A stretch of 64,000 nucleotides of DNA from Porphyromonas pasteri (GTDB lineage Bacteria > Bacteroidota > Bacteroidia > Bacteroidales > Porphyromonadaceae). A program made the position numbers and the translations under genes. Position 1 is the first letter of the stretch; every line of letters starts with the position of its first letter. The notes beneath the pieces were generated by a model, which was not told the origin of the DNA, searched no databases, and saw nothing but the letters and a program-made list of their open reading frames with translations. This document shows, in pieces, positions 25,762 to 34,012 of the stretch. The stretch covers positions 248,001 through 312,000 of the forward strand of contig NZ_BMPU01000001.1 in assembly GCF_014647755.1 (NCBI RefSeq). The letters are read 5' to 3'.

Positions 25762-27285
25762 ATGACCTTCTTCGATACAATCGACTGGGGGAGACTCCCC
25801 GATGTACTGCGCTTTGACCGCGAGAGTCCGATGATCTTCTCCTCGGGACTCTTCCTCTTCTGTGCGCTCTTTTTCCTGCCGATCTATATGCTCCTTCGGA
25901 AGACGACGACGCTACGTATTATCTACGTCGCTCTCTTCTCGCTTTTCTTCTACTACGAGAGTAGTGGGGAGTATGTCTTGATCCTCCTCTTTGCCGCCAC
26001 GATGGACTACTTCATTGGGCGGGCTATGGGGCAGAGCGAAGATCCACGTTATCGCAAGCGCCTCTTGATCACGAGCGTTTGCGTGAATATCGGGATGCTC
26101 TCATACTTCAAGTACTTCTATTTCCTTCTTGACCTGGGGCAGACATTGCTCGCAGCGATTGGCATCACGACACCTCCAGCAGTGCCATTGGAGGCTCGCG
26201 ACTACTTCATCCCTGCGGGTATATCGTTCTATACCTTCCAGACGCTAAGCTACACGGTCGATATCTACCGAAAGGAGATTGCCCCACTGCGTCGCTGGAT
26301 TGATTACCTCTTTTATCTCTCCTTCTTCCCGCAGCTGGTCGCTGGACCTATCGTCCGTGCGAAGGACTTTATACCACAGATCTATCGTCGCCCGCAGCTG
26401 CTGAAGGCTGAATATGGAGAAGCTCTTACGCTCATTATCAGTGGCTTGATCAAGAAGGCGATTATCGGAGACTTCATCGGGGCGAACCTTGTAGACCTCA
26501 TCTTTGCTGAGCCGACGCGTTTCACAGGGATAGAGAATCTCTTTGCGGTCTATGGGTATGCGATGCAGATCTACTGTGACTTCTCGGGATACTCAGATAT
26601 GGCTATTGGGATCGCCTTGCTACTCGGCTTCCGCTTCAATATCAACTTTGATTCGCCCTACCAGTCGGGGAATATTACAGAGTTCTGGCGACGCTGGCAT
26701 ATCTCCCTCTCAAGTTGGTTGCGTGACTACCTGTACATTCCGCTCGGCGGAAATCGAAAGGGACAGATCCGCACCTATATCAACCTCTTCCTGACGATGC
26801 TCCTTGGCGGGCTATGGCATGGAGCAGCTCTCCGCTTTGTCCTTTGGGGAGCCATCCATGGTGTGGCTCTTGCTCTGCACAAGCTGTATATGCAGATCTT
26901 TGATCACTTCGGATGGCGTCGTCGTGAGCCCCTTCGTTGGCAGCGCTTCGCAGGGCAGATCATTACCTTCCATCTCGTCTGCTTTGCTTGGATCTTTTTC
27001 CGTGCAGACTCGATGGAGACAGCTTGTGCGGTGATTACTCAGATCAAGGATCACTTCACCCCTGAGGTCTTCCTGCAGTTTGTCGTGGGATACAAGAATG
27101 TCTTGCTGCTCTTGCTTATAGGTTATCTCCTGCACTTCACCTCATACAAGCAAGAACTTCGCTTCCGTGAGTGGATCACGGATCTCTCTTTCCTTAAGCA
27201 AGCATTGCTCTTTATTGGGGTGATCTTCCTGCTGATCCAGATCAGAAGCGCAGACGCTCAGCCCTTCATCTACTTCAACTTCTAA
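25762..27285 (+). CDS. MBOAT-family membrane O-acyltransferase (AlgI/DltB-like)
   Basis: 507 residues with about ten membrane segments. FWRRWHISLSSWLRDYLYIPLGGN and LLGGLWHGAALRFVLWGAIHG are the MBOAT hallmarks, the latter with the catalytic His. AlgI-like proteins move acyl groups across the membrane to periplasmic SGNH partners for acetylation of polysaccharide or peptidoglycan; the two SGNH genes just upstream fit this. Ends with a strong terminator (27314-27361). Confidence 0.9.
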   Translation: MTFFDTIDWGRLPDVLRFDRESPMIFSSGLFLFCALFFLPIYMLLRKTTTLRIIYVALFSLFFYYESSGEYVLILLFAATMDYFIGRAMGQSEDPRYRKRLLITSVCVNIGMLSYFKYFYFLLDLGQTLLAAIGITTPPAVPLEARDYFIPAGISFYTFQTLSYTVDIYRKEIAPLRRWIDYLFYLSFFPQLVAGPIVRAKDFIPQIYRRPQLLKAEYGEALTLIISGLIKKAIIGDFIGANLVDLIFAEPTRFTGIENLFAVYGYAMQIYCDFSGYSDMAIGIALLLGFRFNINFDSPYQSGNITEFWRRWHISLSSWLRDYLYIPLGGNRKGQIRTYINLFLTMLLGGLWHGAALRFVLWGAIHGVALALHKLYMQIFDHFGWRRREPLRWQRFAGQIITFHLVCFAWIFFRADSMETACAVITQIKDHFTPEVFLQFVVGYKNVLLLLLIGYLLHFTSYKQELRFREWITDLSFLKQALLFIGVIFLLIQIRSADAQPFIYFNF

Positions 27286-27313
27286 AGGGGCTTACTTCCC
27301 CTACTTCATAATA

Positions 27314-27361
27314 CAGCTTGCCCTCATCGCTCAATTGATGCGGTGGGGGTGAGCTGTTTTT
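27314..27361 (+). terminator. Rho-independent terminator of the acylation operon
   Basis: CAGCTTGCCCTCATCGC pairs with GCGGTGGGGGTGAGCTG, 17 bp with several G-U pairs, followed by TTTTT. Confidence 0.85.
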
Positions 27362-27467
27362 ATCTACTTCTTCAATATTGCTTCGTAGTACCCCCTCTAT
27401 AGAAGTGTACATGCCCTAAATGCCTTTTAGCAAAAGACGAAGTAGAAGTTGTTTAGTTATTTTAAAG

Positions 27468-27475
27468 TAATTTTG
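27468..27475 (+). promoter_or_regulatory. Possible -7 box upstream of AAA ATPase gene
   Basis: TAATTTTG fits TAnnTTTG. A TTG at 27449-27451 is 16 bp upstream, shorter than the usual 19-21. Confidence 0.45.
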
Positions 27476-27567
27476 CCCGCGTACTATATGTATTCACCAA
27501 GGGAGAGCCTGAGTTCTGTGTACACAGGCTTCTCTCTGAAACCATATTGAGAGAAGGAATAAGATCA

Positions 27568-28755
27568 GTGGATTATCTGCACCGCACGCATAGTGCGCTA
27601 CTAAGGCAAGGCAAGCCCACGCTACAGCGGGCTCTAATGAATGAGATCAATTGGGAGGATCGGATCATCGGTATCCGTGGCTCCCGTGGTGTGGGGAAGA
27701 CAACCTTCCTCCTTGACTATGCCCGTCGTCACTATGCACCCGATAGCCCTGAGTGCCTCTACATCAATCTCAATCAGTTCAGCTTCACGACGATTCGCCT
27801 GGTAGACTTTGTCGGTGATTTCATCAGACAAGGCGGTCGTAGGCTCTTACTTGATCAAGTCTTCAAGTATCCGAGCTGGATGGAGGAGTTCAAGGAATGC
27901 TACCACCGCTATCCCGAGCTACATATTGTCTTCACTGCCTCTGCCGTCATGAACCTCGAGGAGGAAGATCCTGAGTTGGCTTCGATTGCTTCGATCTATC
28001 ACCTCGCAGGATTCTCTCTGCGTGAATTCATTCAGCTGGATAACGGGATTACCCTCCCTACACTGGAGCTGCAAGATATCATGGAGCATACGAGTGAGGT
28101 CGTAGGAGATATCTTCTCCTCAGTTAATCCGGGACTATGGATGGATCGTTACCTTGAGTATGGCTATTATCCCTTCCACTTGGAGCCGCGACTGTACTCG
28201 GAGAATCTGCTGAAGACGCTGAATATGACGCTGGAGGTTGACCTTCTCTTCATCAAGCAACTCGAGCAGCGCCTACTGCACAAGCTTCGTAAGCTGATCT
28301 ATATCTTGGCGCAACGTCCTCCGCTGCAGATGCTCAATATCTCCCAGCTGGCTCTCGAGATAGAGACCTCGAGAAGTACGATCGTGAACTACCTGCGCTA
28401 TCTCTCCGATGCACGTGTCGCACGACCGATCTACCGAGCAGAAGATACCGAGATGGGTAAGCCTGCTATCGTCTATCTGGGTAATCCTAACCTCTATCAC
28501 GTCTTGGGTCAAGAGGCTTGCGATCGCTCAGAACTCCTGCGTACCTTTGTCTTCAATCAGCTGAGCAAGGGGCATCAGGCGCGTATCTCTGCACGCTCCT
28601 CACTAGCCCTCTTTGAAGTTGATGGGCACTATCCCCTCCAGATCGAGGAGGAGCTTGCTGGTCGCTATCGCAGTGACCGCTACTATGTGCTTGAGCGTGG
28701 TGACCTTTCCCGAGAGAAGACGATCCCCGTCTGGCTCTTCGGCTTCCTCTACTAA
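27568..28755 (+). CDS. AAA-type ATPase (AAA_14/DUF4143-like) with altered Walker B
   Basis: About 395 residues from GTG 27568 (first residues MDYLHRTHSALL); a TTG 21 bp upstream is possible. Walker A is GSRGVGKTT (38-46). The family normally shows DEVHKYP at Walker B; here the DNA reads D-Q-V-F-K-Y-P (96-102), so the catalytic Glu is Gln and the His is Phe. Sensor region FTASAV replaces the usual TGSS. The C-terminal half has a winged-helix-like part (LALEIETSRSTIVNYL) and a nuclease-like DUF4143 region. Such ATPases are widespread with no settled role; this one may bind but hydrolyse ATP poorly. Confidence 0.7.
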   Translation: MDYLHRTHSALLRQGKPTLQRALMNEINWEDRIIGIRGSRGVGKTTFLLDYARRHYAPDSPECLYINLNQFSFTTIRLVDFVGDFIRQGGRRLLLDQVFKYPSWMEEFKECYHRYPELHIVFTASAVMNLEEEDPELASIASIYHLAGFSLREFIQLDNGITLPTLELQDIMEHTSEVVGDIFSSVNPGLWMDRYLEYGYYPFHLEPRLYSENLLKTLNMTLEVDLLFIKQLEQRLLHKLRKLIYILAQRPPLQMLNISQLALEIETSRSTIVNYLRYLSDARVARPIYRAEDTEMGKPAIVYLGNPNLYHVLGQEACDRSELLRTFVFNQLSKGHQARISARSSLALFEVDGHYPLQIEEELAGRYRSDRYYVLERGDLSREKTIPVWLFGFLY

Positions 28756-28793
28756 ACAGTCTATAGAATACCCAACTATAAATACAGACAACA

Positions 28794-29459
28794 ATGAAAC
28801 TCTTTAAGAATCTCCTCCTCGGCGTAGGCCTCGCCCTCGCTACTGGTACGGCTCTCTCCGCTCAGGAGCTGGGTCAGCTCCACTATCGTGCTGAAGCAGG
28901 TCTTGCGATCTCGCGTATCTCAGCCCTCGGTGTCCACCACAATGGTGACACGGGTAAGTATCTCACTAGCTTTCGTGCTGGGGGGAGCCTCGTGATGCCT
29001 TTCGACAACACGATCTTCTCCTTCACTCCAGGACTCTACGTCGTAGGTCGTGGTGAGAAGCAGGGGACGATCCTTGATGATGGTCTGAATCAGAAGAAGC
29101 TTTCTACCATCCAGACCTACTCACTCCAGCTCCCACTGGATCTCTCCTTCCGTCTAGCTACGATCGCAGAGAAGCACCGCATCTTCCTCAACGCTGGTCC
29201 TTACTTTGCTTACGGTCTCTCGGCTAAGCTCTCGGGAGAAAACATCGATAAGGATCTCTACAAGGAGAATGCCTTCAAGCGCTTTGAGTTCGGTGTAGGT
29301 GCTAACCTCATGTATCAGTACAACCGCGTTTATCTTCGTGGCGGTATCGATGCAAGCCTTACGGGCATTACGAAGAAGAGTCTGGGCGCACCTTACTACG
29401 TGAGCCTCAAGACTCCTCGCTATGTCACGAGCTACATCACTCTCGGGTACGAGTTCTAA
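28794..29459 (+). CDS. Outer-membrane beta-barrel protein (PorT-like fold)
   Basis: 221 residues with a signal peptide ending near residue 23 (LSAQE). The rest alternates in beta strands and ends in YITLGYEF, a C-terminal aromatic typical of barrels assembled by BAM. Patterns such as YSLQLPLDLSFRL and LNAGPYFAYGL match the outer-membrane beta-barrel domain family of Bacteroidota. It is 38 bp after the AAA ATPase gene, probably in the same transcript, and ends at a bidirectional hairpin. No substrate can be assigned. Confidence 0.78.
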   Translation: MKLFKNLLLGVGLALATGTALSAQELGQLHYRAEAGLAISRISALGVHHNGDTGKYLTSFRAGGSLVMPFDNTIFSFTPGLYVVGRGEKQGTILDDGLNQKKLSTIQTYSLQLPLDLSFRLATIAEKHRIFLNAGPYFAYGLSAKLSGENIDKDLYKENAFKRFEFGVGANLMYQYNRVYLRGGIDASLTGITKKSLGAPYYVSLKTPRYVTSYITLGYEF

Positions 29460-29486
29460 GACCCGCTGGAGGTAACAAAAACTAAG

Positions 29487-29526
29487 TGACACGCCCCATG
29501 AGCAGAGCTGCTCATGGGGCGTGTCA
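29487..29526. terminator. Bidirectional terminator between convergent genes
   Basis: TGACACGCCCCATGAGCAG is a perfect 19-base inverted match to CTGCTCATGGGGCGTGTCA, with TTTT on the right. It serves the beta-barrel gene (+) and the DUF438 gene (-). Confidence 0.85.
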
Positions 29527-29550
29527 TTTTATCTGTTAGGGAAATGCTTG

Positions 29551-31233
29551 CTACTTGTGCTCAGCGATACGCTCCTTAATAGCATCGATAAGGCTCTGCA
29601 GGTCCATTCCGCTACGTTCGCTCATCATGCCGACCGTTGCCTTGGGGATCATGATGCGTGCCAAGGGGGAGGAGAGCATCTTGAAGGCTGGGTTAATCTC
29701 GGCAAGAGCCCCCTTGAGCCAAGGGTGATGCTCAAGGAGATCCTTGAGGCGGGTAGAGGCTGTGATCTCTGCATCTGCACTATGACCCGAGCAGCCACAG
29801 CTTTCTACCTTCTCTTCGGTATCTGGTACTACCTCGGGCGCTGCAGGAGCGTGACTGCTTCCCTTCATGCAGGAGCAGGATACATATTCGCTCTCTTCCT
29901 CTACTGCAGGGGCGGGAGCCGTAGGCGTAGCTTCTGCGGGCTTGTCATCCCCATGCTTGGAGGCAGCCTTGTTGCTCTTGTCCCATGAGAGGAGCGTACG
30001 TGAGCCTTCGAGGCTACGGATACGTGTGCAGTCCTGCATCATCTCGAGGACACCACGGAAGCGCCCTTCCTCATCGCGTACGGCAACGTAGTAGATATAG
30101 ATGAAGAGGCCAGGCTTGTTGATCCAGAAGTCTACTTCATTCTGCTCCCCACGGCGGAACTTCTCGATAATCTCCTCGACGAGGTGTACGCTGGTGCGTG
30201 GGTGGCAGTTCTTTACATCACGACCGATGACGTTCTTACTACGAGGGAAGACGCGGTGATCGGTGTCGGTGTAGAAGCGCACGATCTCGTTCTCATCTAC
30301 ATAGGAGAAGTCTACAGGCATATGCTTATAGACGAGATTGATTTGCTCAAGGGTCATCTGACCCGTAGCGACTTCGAGGAGTGCACCTGGGGTGTTCCCC
30401 CCACCGAAGCCATACTTACCGAGTAGGCTGGCGAGTTCGTTGGCAAAGCCTGCGGCTGCTGTGGCGGGTACGGTCTCCTTCGGAGTATCTGCCTTAGGAG
30501 CTTCTTTGCCGACGTGTATCCAAGCGAAGCCAATCTCACGGTCGCCTGACTTCATCTCCTCAAATTCAGCTGGACGGATCATCGCCAGCGAAGTGGGGTA
30601 GAGTACTGTCTCTTCCTTCTGCATCAGGTCGAGTACGTCAGCTACGACTGTGGGCTGCATAGCGATGAACTCATCGTCCTTATCCTCCTCGAGGAGACGG
30701 CGGGCATCGCGGATCTCATCGCGGATGAAGTCGTCGAGGAGCCACATCGTCGTCGTGGGGCGGTCGAAGCCCTTGCGCTCAAGGATCGAGTAGAGCTGAT
30801 TCTGCTTGCGGGAGAGGTGAAGGCGGAACTTATGTAGCTCATCATAGAGCTCGAGCCACTGGTTCTTGATGACTGGATACTGAGCAAGCTCTTCGACCTG
30901 CTTCAGCAGACGGCGCATCTCATCGTTCTCACGCAGATAGCACATGATAGGATGGTCCTCGGGGAGGTCGGGACGGCTGCGGTCGAGTACATCTTGGAAG
31001 AGCTCCATCATCTGCTGGATATCTTCCTTGCGACATTCGTCTTCGTCGAAGGTCTTCAGCTCCTGCTCTGCTAAGGCGATCTCGTAGGGACGCAGTGTCT
31101 TGACACGCTCACGGAGTATGGCTCGAGCTTCATCGAGCGTGAGCTTGCCATCGAGATATCGCTCCTTGGTGTCGAGCACGATCTGGAGCTTCTCCATATC
31201 GATCTCGGGCAGGTTATTGCGCATATTCTCCAT
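29551..31233 (-). CDS. DUF438 - hemerythrin-like - PAS - DUF1858 multidomain sensor
   Basis: 560 residues, cytoplasmic. DUF438 (about 15-85) is followed by a hemerythrin-like helical domain (about 90-220), a PAS domain (about 300-400; FSYVDENEIVRFYTD, GRDVKNCHP), a Cys-rich linker (about 430-480 with CSC and CGCSG motifs) and DUF1858 (about 488-555). In related proteins the helical part binds iron; here the usual WGxHDEIR-type motif reads WLLDDFIRDEIRD without His, so ligands may differ. A redox, NO or oxygen sensor or metal-repair role is inferred. The cupin gene lies 14 bp upstream, likely the same operon. Confidence 0.82.
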   Translation of the reverse strand: MENMRNNLPEIDMEKLQIVLDTKERYLDGKLTLDEARAILRERVKTLRPYEIALAEQELKTFDEDECRKEDIQQMMELFQDVLDRSRPDLPEDHPIMCYLRENDEMRRLLKQVEELAQYPVIKNQWLELYDELHKFRLHLSRKQNQLYSILERKGFDRPTTTMWLLDDFIRDEIRDARRLLEEDKDDEFIAMQPTVVADVLDLMQKEETVLYPTSLAMIRPAEFEEMKSGDREIGFAWIHVGKEAPKADTPKETVPATAAAGFANELASLLGKYGFGGGNTPGALLEVATGQMTLEQINLVYKHMPVDFSYVDENEIVRFYTDTDHRVFPRSKNVIGRDVKNCHPRTSVHLVEEIIEKFRRGEQNEVDFWINKPGLFIYIYYVAVRDEEGRFRGVLEMMQDCTRIRSLEGSRTLLSWDKSNKAASKHGDDKPAEATPTAPAPAVEEESEYVSCSCMKGSSHAPAAPEVVPDTEEKVESCGCSGHSADAEITASTRLKDLLEHHPWLKGALAEINPAFKMLSSPLARIMIPKATVGMMSERSGMDLQSLIDAIKERIAEHK

Positions 31234-31247
31234 AGGGGGAGGGTGGC

Positions 31248-31529
31248 TTAGAGGTTGATGAGGTAGACGAAGAATTCGCTGTCGACGAGGGCTTCGATGC
31301 CGATGAAGGCTTCACCGCCGAAGTGCAGCAGGGTGCCTGGGCTTAGTGTATGCTCTTCGCTATTGTTGAGGGTTGCCTTGACTTGGCCCTTAACGACGCT
31401 GAAGAAGATATCCTGCCCCTGGTGATCGTGTGGTGCGATCTTCTTGCCTTGGGGAAGGTTGACGTGTACGACCATGAGCTTGTCATTGTTGATGACTTGG
31501 CCAAACTCCTTGATTTCCGTTCCGATCAT
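31248..31529 (-). CDS. Small cupin-domain protein
   Basis: 93 residues, a single cupin barrel. APHDHQGQDIFFSVVKG gives metal-binding residues H-x-H and a downstream Glu/Gln position; SPGTLLHFGGEA is the second cupin motif. These small cupins often accompany DUF438/hemerythrin-like proteins in Bacteroidota; the 14-bp gap to the DUF438 gene supports joint function, perhaps metal binding. No enzymatic assignment is possible. Confidence 0.8.
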   Translation of the reverse strand: MIGTEIKEFGQVINNDKLMVVHVNLPQGKKIAPHDHQGQDIFFSVVKGQVKATLNNSEEHTLSPGTLLHFGGEAFIGIEALVDSEFFVYLINL

Positions 31530-31712
31530 AATGCTACTATGTGGTGATATGTGTGATGATCTATCGGGCAGGATGAAGGGTAATCATCATTTTCACCCTG
31601 CTTCCATAGAGAAAGTATCCTGCTTTATCTTTCATTCGCAAAGAAAACAAATATATCTGGCTTTTCGTTCATCCCTCGACAATTCGTTCGCACTCGACTG
31701 CCCCAGATGCAG

Positions 31713-31753
31713 CAAGGGCTACCCCATATACTGATGATATGCGGTAGCCCTTG
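31713..31753 (-). terminator. Hairpin after DUF3078 gene
   Basis: CAAGGGCTACC pairs with GGTAGCCCTTG (11 bp, 19-nt loop that can extend with ATAT pairing), 29 bp past the DUF3078 stop. No U tract. Confidence 0.6.
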
Positions 31754-31781
31754 GCGTATTATGAGCCGGGTAGGCTATGCC

Positions 31782-32708
31782 TTAGAAGCTGTAGGCAAGA
31801 CCGAGACCGAGTACTTCACGGAACTGGACCTTGGCACCGCGCTGGTTGCCAGCTGCGTCGACCGTCTTGATATCGTCGTCGTAGACGAGGTTCGTGGTCA
31901 GCGTCGTGGTGAGGAACTTATTGATCTTGAAAGCGATCATCATATCCCAGTTCACGTCGATGTTACCGAAGTCCTCGTTGTAAGGCGTGAAGAGCGTGAG
32001 CTTCGTGACGAGGTTGATGTTCTCAGCGAGCTTACGCTTGTAGTTAGCTACTGCAAGAGCACCGACTTCTGCGAGCGTCTTCTTACCGGGCTTAACCCCG
32101 AAGGCACCCGCTGCAGAGAGGCGGTTGTCAAGGACGAAGGTCATCTTCCCTGTGATGGGAGAGAGCAGGAGGGAGAAGTCTTCGTTGGGCTTGTAGTCAG
32201 CACCGATAGCGAGTGTCAGATAGCCAGGGGCGAGGAGGGTAGAGATGTACTTATCCTTGTTCCCAGGGATGTTGGGGTTCGTGTCAGAGTCGTACCCACG
32301 AGCGAACTGCGTGAGGAAGTCTCCGAGAGCAGAGATGCTCCAGTGCTTGGAGATGTTGCGACCGACCTTGGTGCTGAAGTTCAGCTTATCGACGCTCTTG
32401 AGCCACTTATTGGAGGTCGTGAAGGTCTTACCGAAGTCCGTGATCAGGGCATTGTCCCAGCTCCAGTCTCCCTTCTTGTAGTTAGCCGAAGCATTGAGGT
32501 AAAGGTTCCAAGCTACGGAGTTCTCACCACCAGCAGCCCAGTTGGTGAGTGATGTCTGAGCAAGGTTAAGGCCCGATACACCGGAGAACTTCCATGCTGG
32601 TGCTGGAGCTGGTACTTCGGGGGCTTCAGTGGGGATAGAGTCCGTCTGCGCTGCTACCTGCCCCACGGAGAGGGCGAGGAGCGAAAAGGCGATAAAGAGT
32701 TTCTTCAT
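31782..32708 (-). CDS. DUF3078 outer-membrane protein
   Basis: 308 residues with a signal peptide to about residue 21 (VAAQ), then an A/P/E-rich stretch, then a beta-rich body. WKFSGVSGLNLAQTSLTNWAAGGENSVAW is the DUF3078 signature region (about 39-67). It ends in LGLGLAYSF, a barrel-type aromatic end. Function unknown; probably an outer-membrane barrel. The 1.3-kb upstream gap shared with the HhH protein gene contains MITE copy 2 reading toward this gene, array D1 and array A3. Confidence 0.8.
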   Translation of the reverse strand: MKKLFIAFSLLALSVGQVAAQTDSIPTEAPEVPAPAPAWKFSGVSGLNLAQTSLTNWAAGGENSVAWNLYLNASANYKKGDWSWDNALITDFGKTFTTSNKWLKSVDKLNFSTKVGRNISKHWSISALGDFLTQFARGYDSDTNPNIPGNKDKYISTLLAPGYLTLAIGADYKPNEDFSLLLSPITGKMTFVLDNRLSAAGAFGVKPGKKTLAEVGALAVANYKRKLAENINLVTKLTLFTPYNEDFGNIDVNWDMMIAFKINKFLTTTLTTNLVYDDDIKTVDAAGNQRGAKVQFREVLGLGLAYSF

Positions 32709-32904
32709 TGTCTGTATTTATAACTATGCTTGTGTGGAATTACCTTAGTCTAAAGGCCTGCGAAATTACACATTTTTATATAAAGTGTGCTTGTGATCCA
32801 GAGAAGGTGAGGATCTACCCTGTCAAAATCAAGGGAAATATTGGAGCTATATTGAGGTCGTATCTACCAGCGCCAAGCGGATCCTTCGATGAGATTGCCC
32901 TGTG

Positions 32905-33375
32905 GAGACTATTGCCGAGACTCCTGTCCCCTATTTAGAGTACTAAGGCATTGCACGCCCAGTTCCCCGATATGCTTCTCCGAAGAGATACACAAGCCCT
33001 TCTTCTTATCGCGCGTATTCCTCTTATACTGCGGAGGGAAAAGCATCGTTCTCGTGAAGAAAAAAGCGCCTTCACGTAGTGGTTTTCCTCTGTCTATGTA
33101 CGTAGTCTTAAAGACCAGGCACACAAATCCAAATATCCACGTACGTAGATATTAGAGCCACGTACGTAGTCCAAACTTATCTGCCACTCGTCCACAACTT
33201 TTATCCTTACGCGGAGCAACAACCTAATATAAGTCACTTCACAAAGCTATATAGGAATCAGTCCTAAGCTATATAGCTTCCTTCGCCATCCTATATAGCT
33301 CTACCCACGCACCCATATACCTATATGTGGGACCATTCAGCAAGCCCATCTCTTCATTACTCGTACCTTCTTGAA
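32905..33375 (-). mobile_element. MITE-like element, copy 2 (5' module truncated)
   Basis: Minus-oriented relative of the 590-bp element. The plus-strand left end GAGACTATTGCCGAG is the best-preserved terminal repeat of the four. It keeps the conserved tail, the four-unit ACGTACGT array (units at 33094, 33115, 33137, 33158) and a three-unit AGCTATATAG array (33247, 33269, 33291). The 128-bp hairpin module is present only as about 45 bp near 33330-33375, and then similarity stops, so one terminus is lost. Confidence 0.75.
33245..33300. repeat. Family C array, 3 units, 22-bp pitch
   Basis: CTATATAG starts at 33247, 33269 and 33291, exactly 22 bp apart, within MITE copy 2. Two units fewer than in copies 1 and 4. 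Confidence 0.8.
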
Positions 33376-33441
33376 GCTACTCTTGCTGTAGCCACTCTAC
33401 TGTATAGCGGTTCTCAGATGATGTTATGGAAGCCTATTCGT

Positions 33442-33570
33442 AAACTACTACAGGCCTGTATGCGAACGACTATTAGTTTCGGGGGCAAACGACTATTCGT
33501 TTCGTATGCAAACAACTATTGGTGCGTACATGAAACCACTATTGGTCTGAGGGCAAATGACTCGTACTGT
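33442..33570. repeat. Family D array D1, about 6 units, 22-23-bp pitch
   Basis: The word AAACGACTATTCGTTT and variants recur with the GACTATT position at 33446, 33468, 33491, 33514, 33537 and 33559 (steps 22, 23, 23, 23, 22). The outer units are degenerate. The word is nearly palindromic: the central GACTATTC appears inverted as GAATAGTC in array D2. Confidence 0.75.
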
Positions 33571-33582
33571 ATCCTTGTGCTC

Positions 33583-33654
33583 TCTCTCACTTCCCTCCAC
33601 GCTCTCTGGGGAAAATTTTGTATCCCTTCGAGATATCAGGGGAGAAGTGAGAGA
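33583..33654. other. Inverted repeat downstream of array D1
   Basis: TCTCTCACTTC (33583-33593) pairs with GAAGTGAGAGA (33644-33654) around a 50-nt loop. It lies within a stretch with no gene; the remainder from 33655 to 33869 shows nothing I can name. Confidence 0.4.
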
Positions 33655-33869
33655 TTGATCACAGTTCCCTCGGAGCCGTGTATTTGCTTTCTCCTCCCGA
33701 TGAAGCTCTTTCCTATCCTATTGAGACGATGAAGCCCACCTTAGTTTCTCGTCCCGGATGCACCGAAAATTAGGTGCTTCATATCGCTACTGTAAGTGTT
33801 CGATTACTCAGCTATTATACAGCTGGTTAACTGTGTAGAAAAGTGCCTGTGCGTTGGGGCCGTTTTTGA

Positions 33870-33903
33870 ACCAGTACTGGTCAGCTCAGTGACCAGTACT
33901 GGT
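33870..33903. repeat. Family A array A3, 2 units, 22-bp pitch
   Basis: Two perfect ACCAGTACTGGT palindromes start at 33870 and 33892. A pyrimidine-rich tract follows, as after arrays A1 and A2. About 110 bp upstream of the HhH outer-membrane protein start. Confidence 0.85.
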
Positions 33904-34012
33904 TGCCTTCCCCTCCTCTATCGGAAGGATTATCTTGCCTCAAGAGACTGTGCTACACTTTCAGTACCTTTACAAGAAGAGTGCCCCACACAAGCACCCT
34001 AATATCACCACC

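Noticed and set aside
33325-33732. Open frames of 60-135 codons in the 32.7-34 kb gap
   Set aside because: They run through the repeat arrays, have no recognisable domain, and differ in frame from their counterparts in other repeat copies.
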